A stretch of DNA of 64,000 bases. Origin: PFJX01 sp040751755 (GTDB lineage: Bacteria > Pseudomonadota > Gammaproteobacteria > Burkholderiales > Thiobacillaceae). Below the pieces are notes generated by a model. The model was not told the DNA's origin. It did no database searches and saw only the letters and a list, made by a program, of their open reading frames with translations. Positions 45,295 through 53,504 of the stretch are shown here, piece by piece (position 1 is the stretch's first letter; each line of letters begins with the position of its first letter). The position numbers and the translations under genes were made by a program. The stretch covers positions 27,113 through 91,112 of the forward strand of contig JBFMHC010000015.1 in NCBI GenBank assembly GCA_040751755.1, given 5' to 3'.

Positions 45295-46665
45295 TCAGAC
45301 GTGCATCAGCAGATGCTCGCGTTCCCAGGGACTGATCACGCGCATGAACTCCTCGTGCTCGGTCTCCTTCACCGCCGTGTAGACGTCGATGAAGTTCTTG
45401 CCCAGCACGTCGTGCAGCGGCGTGGCCGCCTCCAGCAGGCGCAGCGCCTCGGAGAGGCCGCGCGGCAGCTGGTAGTTGGAGTCGTAGGCGCTGCCGGTGG
45501 TGACCTCGCTCGGGTGCAGTTTCTCGACGATGCCGAGGTAGCCGCAGGCGAGGGTCACGGCCATCGCCAGGTAGGGGTTGGCGTCCGCGCCCACCACGCG
45601 GTTCTCGACGCGACGCGCCTCCGGATCGGAGAGCGGCACGCGGATGCCCACGGTGCGGTTGTCGTAGCCCCACTCGATGTTGATCGGCGCGGCGCCGTGG
45701 CGCACCACGCGGCGGTAGGAGTTCACATAGGGCGCGAGGATCGCCATCGCCGAGGGCAGGTACTTCTGCAGGCCGGCGATGTAGTTCAGGAACAGCGGCG
45801 ACTCGCTGCCGTCCGGGTTGCTGAAGATGTTCTGACCGGTCTTCACGTCCACCACGCTCTGGTGGATGTGCATGGCGGACCCCGGTTCGTTGGTCATCGG
45901 CTTGGCCATGAAGGTGGCGTACATGTCGTGGCGCAGGGCCGCCTCGCGCAGGGTGCGCTTGAAGAAGAACACCTTGTCCGCCAGCACCATCGGGTCGTCA
46001 TGCAGGAAGTTGATCTCCATCTGGCCGGCGCCGAACTCGTGGATCAGCGTGTCCAGCTCCAGCTCCATGGTGTCGCAGTAGTCGTAGATGTCCTCGAACA
46101 GCGGGTCGAACTCATTCACCGCGTCGATGCTGTACAACTGGCGGCTGGTCTCGGAACGGCCGCTGCGGCCCACAGGCGGCACCAGCGGCTGGTTCGGATC
46201 GGTGTTGCGCGCCAGCAGGTAGAACTCCAGTTCCGGCGCGACGATCGGCTGCCAGCCCATGTTGGCGTACAGCTCGGAGACGCGGCGCAGCACGTTGCGC
46301 GGCGCGAAGTCCACAGCGCGGCCGTCGTGGAAGAAGCAGTCCATGATCACCTGCGCCGTCGGGTCCACCGCCCAGGGCACCAGGCGCACCGTCGTGGGGT
46401 CGGGGGTGAGCACCATGTCGCGGTCGGTGAAGCCGAACACGTTGTCGTAGCCTTCGTGGCCCTCCGGCGACTCGCCGGTCACGGTCACGCCCAGCACCGC
46501 CTCGGGCAGGCGCATGGCCCGCTCGGCGGTGAACTTCTCGCGCGGCAGGATCTTGCCGCGCGCCACCCCGGTGAGGTCGGGGACCAGGCATTCGATCTCG
46601 GTGACGCGCTTCTCGGTCAGCCAGTTCTCCATGTCGGTATGGGAAAAGTTCTTGTGCTCGGACAT
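45295..46665 (-). CDS. puuA: Gamma-glutamylputrescine synthetase (PuuA/SpuI-like)
   Basis: 456 residues from ATG 46665, chosen for a GGAG site 6 bp upstream. Glutamine-synthetase fold: VTEIECLVPDLTGVARGKILP (outline, about 24), PELEFYLLAR (about 141), the metal/ATP motif EFGAGQMEINFLHDDP (about 208-223), NEPGSAMHIHQSV (about 258), PYVNSYRRVV (about 308) and NRVVGADANPYLAMAVTLACG (about 352). This matches PuuA/SpuI closely. It ligates glutamate to putrescine using ATP, the first committed step of the Puu route. Confidence 0.92.
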   Translation of the reverse strand: MSEHKNFSHTDMENWLTEKRVTEIECLVPDLTGVARGKILPREKFTAERAMRLPEAVLGVTVTGESPEGHEGYDNVFGFTDRDMVLTPDPTTVRLVPWAVDPTAQVIMDCFFHDGRAVDFAPRNVLRRVSELYANMGWQPIVAPELEFYLLARNTDPNQPLVPPVGRSGRSETSRQLYSIDAVNEFDPLFEDIYDYCDTMELELDTLIHEFGAGQMEINFLHDDPMVLADKVFFFKRTLREAALRHDMYATFMAKPMTNEPGSAMHIHQSVVDVKTGQNIFSNPDGSESPLFLNYIAGLQKYLPSAMAILAPYVNSYRRVVRHGAAPINIEWGYDNRTVGIRVPLSDPEARRVENRVVGADANPYLAMAVTLACGYLGIVEKLHPSEVTTGSAYDSNYQLPRGLSEALRLLEAATPLHDVLGKNFIDVYTAVKETEHEEFMRVISPWEREHLLMHV

Positions 46666-46691
46666 TCGTGTCTCCATTGCTTATGTTTTTC

Positions 46692-47462
46692 TCAGCTTGC
46701 TGCTCGTCCCCGCGCCACCCGCGCCCGACAGGCATCGCCGAAGGCGCGGAAGAGCGCGAGATAAGGGGGGGTGTCGAGGACCTTCCATTCGGGGTGCCAC
46801 TGCACCGCGAGGGCGAAGGCCGGCGCATCGGCGACGCTGACCGCCTCGACCAGGCCGTCGGGCGCATGGGCCTCCGCCACCAGGCCGCCGGCCAGACGGT
46901 CGATGCCCTGGCCGTGCAGGGAATTGACCATGAACTCGCGCGCGCCGGTGATGCGCTCCAGCATGCCGCCCGCCACCGTGCGCACCGGGTGCACCTGCGC
47001 GTACTGGCCATCGAGCGGCAAGTCGCCGTCCTCGCGGTGATCGGCGTGGGCGCCGGTCTCGTGCACCGCCTGATGCAGGCTGCCGCCGAACGCCACGTTG
47101 ATCTCCTGGAAGCCGCGGCAGATGCCGAGCAGGGGGATGCCGGCGGAGACGGCGGCGCGAATCAGGCCGAGGGTCAGACCGTCGCGCTCCGGGTCCAGGG
47201 GCAGCGCGGGGTTGCGCACCTCCTGGCCGAAGTGCGAGGGGTGCACGTTGGAGACCGCACCAGGCAGGAGGATGCCGTCGGCGATACCGAGCAGCGCGTC
47301 GATGTCGCTCGCCGAGCCCAGGGCGGGGACGATCAGGGGCAGCGCCTGCGCCGCCTGTACCACGGCATTGACGTATTTGTGCCCCGCCACGTGGAAGGGG
47401 TGATCGCCGATCTGCCTGTGGTCCGCCGGCAGCAGGACCACCGGGGTACGAAACTCTGTCAT
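46692..47462 (-). CDS. puuD: Gamma-glutamyl-GABA hydrolase PuuD
   Basis: 256 residues from ATG 47462 (AGGTG ribosome site); an alternative ATG at 47480 exists. Class I glutamine-amidotransferase-like hydrolase: nucleophile Cys115 in GICRGFQEINVAFGG, and catalytic His223/Glu225 in QWHPEW. FMVNSLHGQGIDRLA (about 177) is also PuuD-like. It splits gamma-glutamyl-GABA to glutamate and GABA, feeding GabT. First gene of the minus-strand puuD-puuA-spuC-pot run. Confidence 0.93.
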   Translation of the reverse strand: MTEFRTPVVLLPADHRQIGDHPFHVAGHKYVNAVVQAAQALPLIVPALGSASDIDALLGIADGILLPGAVSNVHPSHFGQEVRNPALPLDPERDGLTLGLIRAAVSAGIPLLGICRGFQEINVAFGGSLHQAVHETGAHADHREDGDLPLDGQYAQVHPVRTVAGGMLERITGAREFMVNSLHGQGIDRLAGGLVAEAHAPDGLVEAVSVADAPAFALAVQWHPEWKVLDTPPYLALFRAFGDACRARVARGRAAS

Positions 47463-47722
47463 TTGCACACCTGGAACCATTGCAACAGGTTCATGGCCTC
47501 CCGGGTAATTGGCACCATCGAGAAACCAAAACCGACTCTTTCAAACATACACTTCAAAGACGCCAAGAGAAACCGCAAAAAAACAATAACATCATGTTTT
47601 TCATGATTATTTTCTTGCGCCATCGACCGGCTTGGGGCTATTCTTCTCCCCGATTGGCGTCTATACAAGAGCCATTTTGATTAATTCATTGGTACCACTC
47701 GCAGACCACACGGACGGACATC
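47463..47722. promoter_or_regulatory. Divergent regulatory region between puuD and the MocR regulator
   Basis: AT-rich 260-bp gap. An inverted pair, AGACGCCAA (47558-47566) and TTGGCGTCT (47654-47662), lies 87 bp apart, one arm near each gene. GAGCCATTTTG (47669-47679) nearly repeats GAGCCACTTTG in the speB/aminotransferase promoter (53449-53459). TATACA (47662-47667) is a possible -10 toward the MocR gene. The palindrome TGGTACCA is near 47690. These are good candidates for MocR operators. Confidence 0.5.
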
Positions 47723-49219
47723 GTGGACTCACTGACCATCGCCGAATGGCTGGCGACCGAACTCCGGCAGGGCCGCTTCCCGCAACGCATGCCGGCACAC
47801 CGCCGGGTATACGAGGCGATCCGCCGCGCCATCGCCAGCCACCACCTCACCCCCGGCACCCGCCTGCCCTCCACGCGCAGCCTCGCCGACGCCCTCGGCA
47901 TGTCGCGCAACACCCTGCTGGCGGCCTTCGAGCAGCTGCTGGACGAAGGCTACGTGGTCTCGCGCACGGGCAGCGGCACGCACGTCGCCTCCACCCCGCC
48001 TGAGGACTTCGACGCAGCACCGGACGACGCGGCAGGCGGCGAGCCCAACCAGGACAGGCCGGCGATCGGCCTGTCGCGGCGCGGCACGGTGGCGGTGGGC
48101 AGGCCCGACGGCCCAAGCTACGAGGTGCAGCCGTTCGCGCCCGGCGAGGACGACTTCTCCGCCTTCCCCACGCAGTTGTGGCGTCGCCTGCTCAACCGCC
48201 AGTGGCGCGACCCGCAGCCCGCGCATCTGGACTACGGCCACGCCGGCGGCCATCTGCCGCTGCGCCGCGCCATCGCCAACTACCTGCGCATGTCGCGCGC
48301 GGTGAACCTGACCGTGGAGCAGGTCATCATCACCTCCGGCACGCAGCAGTCCATCGACCTGTGCGCGCGCCTGCTCACCGACCACGGCGACCGCGTATGG
48401 GTGGAGAACCCCTGCTACTGGGGGGCGCGCCGCGTGCTCGAGGTGAACGGCCTCGACCTCTACCCGGTGGCGGTGGACGACGAGGGCATGGCCCCCGGCT
48501 ACGAGGACTTCCGCAACGCGCCGCGCCTGATCTACACCACGCCCTCGCACCAGTACCCCAAGGGCGTGGTGATGAGCTACGGCCGGCGCCGACTGCTGCT
48601 CGACTACGCCGCCAGCAAGGAGGCGTGGATCCTCGAGGACGACTACGACAGCGAGTTCCGCTTCGAAGGCCGGCCGCTCTCCTCCCTGCAGGGCATGGAC
48701 CAGAACGGCCGCGTGCTCTACCTGGGCACCTTCTCCAAGGTCATGTATCCGGGCATCAAACTGGGCTACCTGGTGGTGCCACCCAGCCTGGCGGAGAGCT
48801 TCAAGCGCGGCCTCTACGAGCTGCAGCGGCCGGGCCAGGTGGTCATCCAGGCGGCGCTCGCCGAGTTCATCGAGGAGGGCCACTTCGCCAGCCACATCCG
48901 CCGCCTGCGCCAGATCTACGCCGAACGGCGGCGCCTGCTGCAGAAGGCGCTGGCCCCCGTCACCCGGGTCGGCGCGCGCCTGCCGCCGGCGGGCTCCGGC
49001 CTGCACCTGCTGGTGCAGCTGCCACCGGGCTGCGATGACATCCGCGTCGCCGAACTGGCGGCCGAACAGGGCCTGCGCGTCTATCCCCTGTCCTGCTACG
49101 GAGTCGGCGAACGGCGAGAGAAGGGACTGATCGTCGGCTACGCCTACGCGGCGAGCGAGCGCATCGCGCCCTACGGCCGCATCCTCGCGGACGTGATCCA
49201 GGCGGCGTTGAGCCACTGA
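47723..49219 (+). CDS. MocR/GabR-type transcriptional regulator (GntR HTH fused to aminotransferase domain)
   Basis: 498 residues with a GTG start at 47723. The N-terminal GntR winged helix (about 28-92, YEAIRRAIASHHLTPGTRLPSTRSLADALGMSR outline) is joined to a fold-type I aminotransferase-like domain with IITSGTQQSIDLCARLL (about 200), EDDYDSEFRF (about 309), and FSKVMYPGIKLGY carrying the PLP-Lys (about 339). MocR proteins sense PLP with an amine or amino acid and often bind direct repeats. It is divergent from puuD, so it probably controls the polyamine genes. Its closest functional analogue (GabR, TauR, PdxR or a putrescine-specific type) cannot be decided from sequence. Confidence 0.92.
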   Translation: MDSLTIAEWLATELRQGRFPQRMPAHRRVYEAIRRAIASHHLTPGTRLPSTRSLADALGMSRNTLLAAFEQLLDEGYVVSRTGSGTHVASTPPEDFDAAPDDAAGGEPNQDRPAIGLSRRGTVAVGRPDGPSYEVQPFAPGEDDFSAFPTQLWRRLLNRQWRDPQPAHLDYGHAGGHLPLRRAIANYLRMSRAVNLTVEQVIITSGTQQSIDLCARLLTDHGDRVWVENPCYWGARRVLEVNGLDLYPVAVDDEGMAPGYEDFRNAPRLIYTTPSHQYPKGVVMSYGRRRLLLDYAASKEAWILEDDYDSEFRFEGRPLSSLQGMDQNGRVLYLGTFSKVMYPGIKLGYLVVPPSLAESFKRGLYELQRPGQVVIQAALAEFIEEGHFASHIRRLRQIYAERRRLLQKALAPVTRVGARLPPAGSGLHLLVQLPPGCDDIRVAELAAEQGLRVYPLSCYGVGERREKGLIVGYAYAASERIAPYGRILADVIQAALSH

Positions 49220-49359
49220 TCTCCGCCACCTCGCTCATCACGCCCCCCCCAAACAGGCGGTTAATTAAATTACCCTGTACTGATATAACATCGGCCTTGC
49301 CGGCGCCAAAAACAAGAACCGAACGCATCGTTCAATCAGCCCGGCTGAGGAGACCTCCC

Positions 49360-51030
49360 ATGAAAGAGCCTTTCAAGGTTGCGTTGATCAGCAGCCTGGA
49401 GACCGCGAACGCCCTGGAAGCGGCCCTGGCGCATGCCGATGCGCGGGCGACGTTTCTGCTGCACGCCGCCGACTCAGCGGCAGACCTGAAACGACTGCCC
49501 GGGCAACCTGCCTGGGATCTCATCCTCAGCGACCTGGAACGCCCGGGCTATAGCGCCCTGGACCTCACCGGCCCCGACGGCGACCCGCACGCACCCATCG
49601 TCCTCATCGCCGGCAGCGGCCCCGACGAACTTGCCGCGCAATGCCTGCAAGCCGGCCTGGGCCCCTTCCTCCCCCTGGACGACGCGCATCTCGCCCGCCT
49701 GCCCGCACTGCTGCGCGCCTTTATCGAGCATGACCGCCGGGAATCCGCGCGCTGCCGGGCGGAAACCCGCCTGCGCGAGAGCGAGGAGCGCTACCAGGAC
49801 ATCTTCGACAGCACCAGCGACCTGGTGCAGTGCGTCGCCCCGGACGGCACCTTCCTCTACACCAACCGAACCTGGCGGGACACACTCGGCTACACGCAGG
49901 ATGAGATCGCGCGCCTGCGCCTGACCGACATCCTGCACCCGGACAGCATGATCTGCTGCCAGGACCGCTTCCAGCGCCTGATGGGCGGGGAGTCGCTGGC
50001 CTGCATCGAATTCATGTTCAGGGCCAAGTCCGGCGAGACGGTCCACCTGCACGGCGATTGCGGTTCGATCGTGCGCAACGGCGAGACCATCTACACGCGC
50101 GGCATCTTCCGCAACATCACCGACACCGTGCGGGCCGAAGCCGCTTTGCGGGCCAGCGAGGCCCGCTACCAGAGGCTCTACGACATCGCCCCGGACGTGT
50201 ATGCCCTGCTCAACCCGCTCGGCGAGATCCTCTCCATCAACCGCACGGGCGCCCAGCTCCTCGGCTACGACGTGGACGAACTGGTCGGCGAATCGGCGGC
50301 CAAGCTGATCCACCCGGCCGACCAGGCGGGCGTGTTCGCCTACATCGAGCGTCAGTTCGCCGCCCCCACCCGCGACGACGGCATCGAATACCGCAAACTT
50401 CGCAAGGACGGCACGGTCTTCTGGGTCCACCAGCGCGTCACCCTGGAGGCCGGCGGCCCGGAACCGCGCATGCTGGTGGTGTGCCGGGACGTGAACGAAC
50501 GAGTCAAGCTGCGCGAGCAACTCTCCTACCAGGCCACCCACGACACGCTCACCAACCTGATCAACCGCCGCGAGTTCGAACAGCGCCTGCACCGGCTGCT
50601 CACGGGCGCGGTCGACAAGCAGGAGCAGCATGCCCTGTGTTTCCTGGACCTGGACCGCTTCAAGGCCATCAACGATTCCTGCGGCCACATCGCCGGCGAC
50701 GAGCTGTTGCGCCAGATCGCCGCCCTCATGGACGGCCAGATGCGCTCCCGCGACACCCTGGCGCGGCTGGGCGGCGACGAATTCGCCATCCTCATGGAGC
50801 ACTGCCCGGTCACCAAGGCCGTGCAGCTGGCCGAACAGATCCGCGCCTCGCTCGAACACTTCGTATTCCACTGGCGTGACCAGCGCTTCTCCCTCGGCGT
50901 CAGCATCGGTGTCGTCCCCGTCGTCGCCGGCCAGGGTGTCATCGACACCCTGAGCCGTGCCGATGCCGCCTGCTACGCCGCCAAGCGGGCCGGCCGCAAC
51001 CGCATCCACGCCGAGGCGCTGGCGGCCTAG
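49360..51030 (+). CDS. Receiver-like/PAS/PAS diguanylate cyclase
   Basis: 556 residues from ATG 49360 (GAGGAG site upstream). N-terminal receiver-like domain (about 1-125, VALISSLETANALEAAL...LILSDLERPGYSALDL) with a weak acidic pocket, then two PAS domains (about 145-260 and 268-385; DGTFLYTNRTWRDTLGYTQDE, GEILSINRTGAQLLGYDVDEL) and a C-terminal GGDEF domain (motif at about 471-475). An inhibitory site RSRD lies five residues before GGDEF, so it should be an active, product-inhibited c-di-GMP synthase. It sits between the MocR gene and puuB, which hints at a link between amine supply and lifestyle switching. Confidence 0.88.
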   Translation: MKEPFKVALISSLETANALEAALAHADARATFLLHAADSAADLKRLPGQPAWDLILSDLERPGYSALDLTGPDGDPHAPIVLIAGSGPDELAAQCLQAGLGPFLPLDDAHLARLPALLRAFIEHDRRESARCRAETRLRESEERYQDIFDSTSDLVQCVAPDGTFLYTNRTWRDTLGYTQDEIARLRLTDILHPDSMICCQDRFQRLMGGESLACIEFMFRAKSGETVHLHGDCGSIVRNGETIYTRGIFRNITDTVRAEAALRASEARYQRLYDIAPDVYALLNPLGEILSINRTGAQLLGYDVDELVGESAAKLIHPADQAGVFAYIERQFAAPTRDDGIEYRKLRKDGTVFWVHQRVTLEAGGPEPRMLVVCRDVNERVKLREQLSYQATHDTLTNLINRREFEQRLHRLLTGAVDKQEQHALCFLDLDRFKAINDSCGHIAGDELLRQIAALMDGQMRSRDTLARLGGDEFAILMEHCPVTKAVQLAEQIRASLEHFVFHWRDQRFSLGVSIGVVPVVAGQGVIDTLSRADAACYAAKRAGRNRIHAEALAA

Positions 51031-51046
51031 ACAGGCCCGGCCACGC

Positions 51047-52348
51047 CTAGCCCAGCGCGTCGCGCAGGCGGTACCAGGCCATGCCCAGCACCAGCGCCGG
51101 GGTGCGCAGCAGGCGCCCGCCCGGGAAGTCGTGGTGCGGGATGCGCGCCATCAGGTCGAGCCGCTCCGCCTGCCCGGCGATCGCCTCCGCCGCCAGCCGC
51201 CCTGCCATGCCGGTGAGCGCCACGCCGTGGCCGGAGAAGCCCTGCAGGTAGTAGACGTTGGGCGCGACGCGGCCGAAGTCCGGGGCGCGGTTCATGGTGA
51301 TGTCGACGAAGCCGCCCCAGGCGTATTCCACCTTCACCCCCGCGAGCTGCGGGAACACCAGGGCCATGCGCTTCTGCATGTCCGACTTGAGGTTGGGCGG
51401 GGTCATGGTGCTGTAGCTGACGCGGCCGCCGAACAGCATGCGGTGGTCGGCGGAGAAGCGGAAATAGTCGAGCACGAAGTTCGAGTCGCACACCGCCGAG
51501 CCGGAAGGGATGAGGCGCGCCACCCGCTCCGGGTCGATGGGCTCGGTGCCGACGATGTAGGTGCCCACCGGCATGATGCGCCGCGCCAGGGCCGGCGCCA
51601 GTTTGGGCGCCACCTCCGGCAGATACATGTTGCCGGCCAGCACCACGTAGCGCGCCTTCACGCTGCCGAGGTCGGTGCGCAGCACGGCCGGCTCGTCCCG
51701 CGTCATGGAGCGCACCGGCGACTGCGCGAAGATGCGCACGCCCAGGCCCTCGGCGGCACGCGCCAGGCCAAGGGTGTAGTTGAGCGGGTGGAGGTGGCCG
51801 GAACGCGGATCGTGGTAGCCGCTGTGGAAGCGCGGGCTGTCGATCCAGTCGCGCAGCCGGTGCGGCTCGATCCACTGCGCCGCGTAGTCGTAGCGCCGCG
51901 CCATGTCCTCGTGCCACTCGCGCAGCGCCGCGCCCTTGCGCGCGCCCACGGCGACGCCGAGGAAACCGTCCTTCAGGTCGCAGTCGATGGCGAACTCCCT
52001 GACCCGCTCGCGCACCAGATCGAGCGCCTCCAGGGTGATGTCCCAGGCCTGGCGCGCGGCGTCGAGGCCCAGCGCCTTCTCGATCACCGCCTGCTCGCAG
52101 GCGAGACCGGCGATGATCTGCCCGCCGTTGCGGCCGCTCGCGCCCCAGCCCACGGTCTCCGCCTCCAGCACCACCACGGAGTAGCCGCGCCGCGCCAGCT
52201 CGATGGCCGCGGACAGGCCAGCCAGGCCGCCGCCCACCACGCACACGTCGGCGGTCGCGTCGCCCTGCAGGCGCGGGTGATCGGGCCGCGCGTTGGCGCT
52301 GGCGGTGTAGTAGGAGTTGTGGGTCAGCTTCTGTTCGCAGGCCAGCAT
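51047..52348 (-). CDS. puuB: Gamma-glutamylputrescine oxidoreductase PuuB (FAD-dependent DAO family)
   Basis: 433 residues from ATG 52348. N-terminus HNSYYTASAN leads to the Rossmann FAD motif DVCVVGGGLAGLSAAIELARRGYSVVVLEA (about 33-62, outline) and the VGWGASGRNGGQ segment (about 66-77) typical of PuuB/OrdL oxidases. The C-terminal FSGHGVALTGMAGRLAAEAI is the second FAD-binding block. It oxidises gamma-glutamylputrescine to the aldehyde with H2O2 release. It follows speB by 13 bp on the minus strand. Confidence 0.92.
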   Translation of the reverse strand: MLACEQKLTHNSYYTASANARPDHPRLQGDATADVCVVGGGLAGLSAAIELARRGYSVVVLEAETVGWGASGRNGGQIIAGLACEQAVIEKALGLDAARQAWDITLEALDLVRERVREFAIDCDLKDGFLGVAVGARKGAALREWHEDMARRYDYAAQWIEPHRLRDWIDSPRFHSGYHDPRSGHLHPLNYTLGLARAAEGLGVRIFAQSPVRSMTRDEPAVLRTDLGSVKARYVVLAGNMYLPEVAPKLAPALARRIMPVGTYIVGTEPIDPERVARLIPSGSAVCDSNFVLDYFRFSADHRMLFGGRVSYSTMTPPNLKSDMQKRMALVFPQLAGVKVEYAWGGFVDITMNRAPDFGRVAPNVYYLQGFSGHGVALTGMAGRLAAEAIAGQAERLDLMARIPHHDFPGGRLLRTPALVLGMAWYRLRDALG

Positions 52349-52361
52349 GGACTCGTTTCCT

Positions 52362-53324
52362 TCACTTGTCGGCACGCGCGGCGTCACGCGCCGCGATCCG
52401 CCCGCACAGCCAGGTCCAGACCAGGGTCGCCGCCGCGTTGCTGGTCAGCTCGGCATGGTCGTAGGGCGGCGCCACCTCGGTCAGGTCCATGCCCACCCAG
52501 TTCAGGTCGTGCCAGGCCTCCAGCAGGGTCATCGCCTGCGCGCTGGTGAGGCCGCCCGGTTCCGGCGTGCCGGTGCCCGGGGCGAAGGCCGGGTCGAGGG
52601 CGTCGATGTCGAAGGTCAGGTAGAGCGGCGGGTTGCCCGCCCCGGCCATGCGCGCACGCACCTCGTCGATCACGTCCTGCAGCGCCGCGCCGTCGCGGCC
52701 GCGCAGCTCGCGCCCGGTGTAGATGCGGCCACCCTGCTCGTTCACGTACTCGCGCGCCTCGCGCACGCCGGAGGAGCGGATGCCCACCTGCACGAAGGCC
52801 TCCGGCACCACCAGCCCCTCGGTGAAGGCCTCGTACACCCAGGTGCCGTGCCCGGAGGGCTCGCCGAAGTGGTCCACCCAGGTGTCGCAATGCGCGTCGA
52901 AGTGGATGCAGGCCAGAGGCTGGCCGTAGTGGGCGCGGTAGGCGCGCAGCAGCGGCAGGGTGATGGAGTGGTCGCCGCCCAGCCAGACCATCTCGTGGCG
53001 GCCGATCAGCGCGGCGGCCTGCGGCATCAGCGCCGCGCGCATGGCCTCCAGGCCGGTGTTGGGCAACGGCAGGTCGCCCAGGTCGGCCATCAAATCGAGC
53101 GGCGTGGTGTCGAACCAGGGGTGCGTGGCGTCGCACAGCATGCGGCTGGCCTGGCGGATCGCCCCCGGCCCCATGCGCGCGCCGGGGCGGTTGGTGACGC
53201 TGCCGTCCCAGTTCACGCCGGCCACGGCGAAGGGCCGGCCGGAGCTCGCGGCGTCCGGCGCGTCGGGGGTGATCGGCAGGCCGAGGAAGCCGCCCGCGGA
53301 CAGATAGGCAAAGGTGTGGTTCAT
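52362..53324 (-). CDS. speB: Agmatinase/ureohydrolase family enzyme (SpeB-like)
   Basis: 320 residues from ATG 53324. Ureohydrolase manganese motifs are all present: GGDHSIT (about 142-148), HFDAHCDT (about 164-171) and FDIDALDPAFAPGTGTPEPGG (about 245-265, outline). Agmatinase (agmatine to putrescine plus urea) fits the putrescine context. The related guanidinobutyrase, which would give GABA directly, is a serious alternative, because both products enter pathways encoded here. It shares an upstream region with the divergent aminotransferase gene. Confidence 0.85.
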   Translation of the reverse strand: MNHTFAYLSAGGFLGLPITPDAPDAASSGRPFAVAGVNWDGSVTNRPGARMGPGAIRQASRMLCDATHPWFDTTPLDLMADLGDLPLPNTGLEAMRAALMPQAAALIGRHEMVWLGGDHSITLPLLRAYRAHYGQPLACIHFDAHCDTWVDHFGEPSGHGTWVYEAFTEGLVVPEAFVQVGIRSSGVREAREYVNEQGGRIYTGRELRGRDGAALQDVIDEVRARMAGAGNPPLYLTFDIDALDPAFAPGTGTPEPGGLTSAQAMTLLEAWHDLNWVGMDLTEVAPPYDHAELTSNAAATLVWTWLCGRIAARDAARADK

Positions 53325-53414
53325 GGCATCGCTCGTCTCGGGCAATTCGGCGGTTCGGCCAGGGTGTTGGAAAGCGCGAACGGGTTTGATTAGGATACTA
53401 ACCCAGCCAATGGC

Positions 53415-53459
53415 CCACTTAATAAGACCACTTTGCACAAAAACAATGGAGCCACTTTG
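53415..53459. promoter_or_regulatory. CCACTT direct repeats between speB and the aminotransferase gene
   Basis: CCACTT (53415-53420), CCACTTTG (53428-53435) and CCACTTTG (53452-53459) run in the same direction, the last two 24 bp apart and followed by the similar tails CACAAAAAC and GCAAAAACC. GAGCCACTTTG here resembles GAGCCATTTTG upstream of the MocR gene. Direct repeats of this type are typical MocR targets. On the minus strand TATCCT near 53392-53397 may be the speB -10. Confidence 0.5.
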
Positions 53460-53504
53460 GCAAAAACCAGGCAGCCATCTCAACCGACCCGACAAGGCCT
53501 CCCC

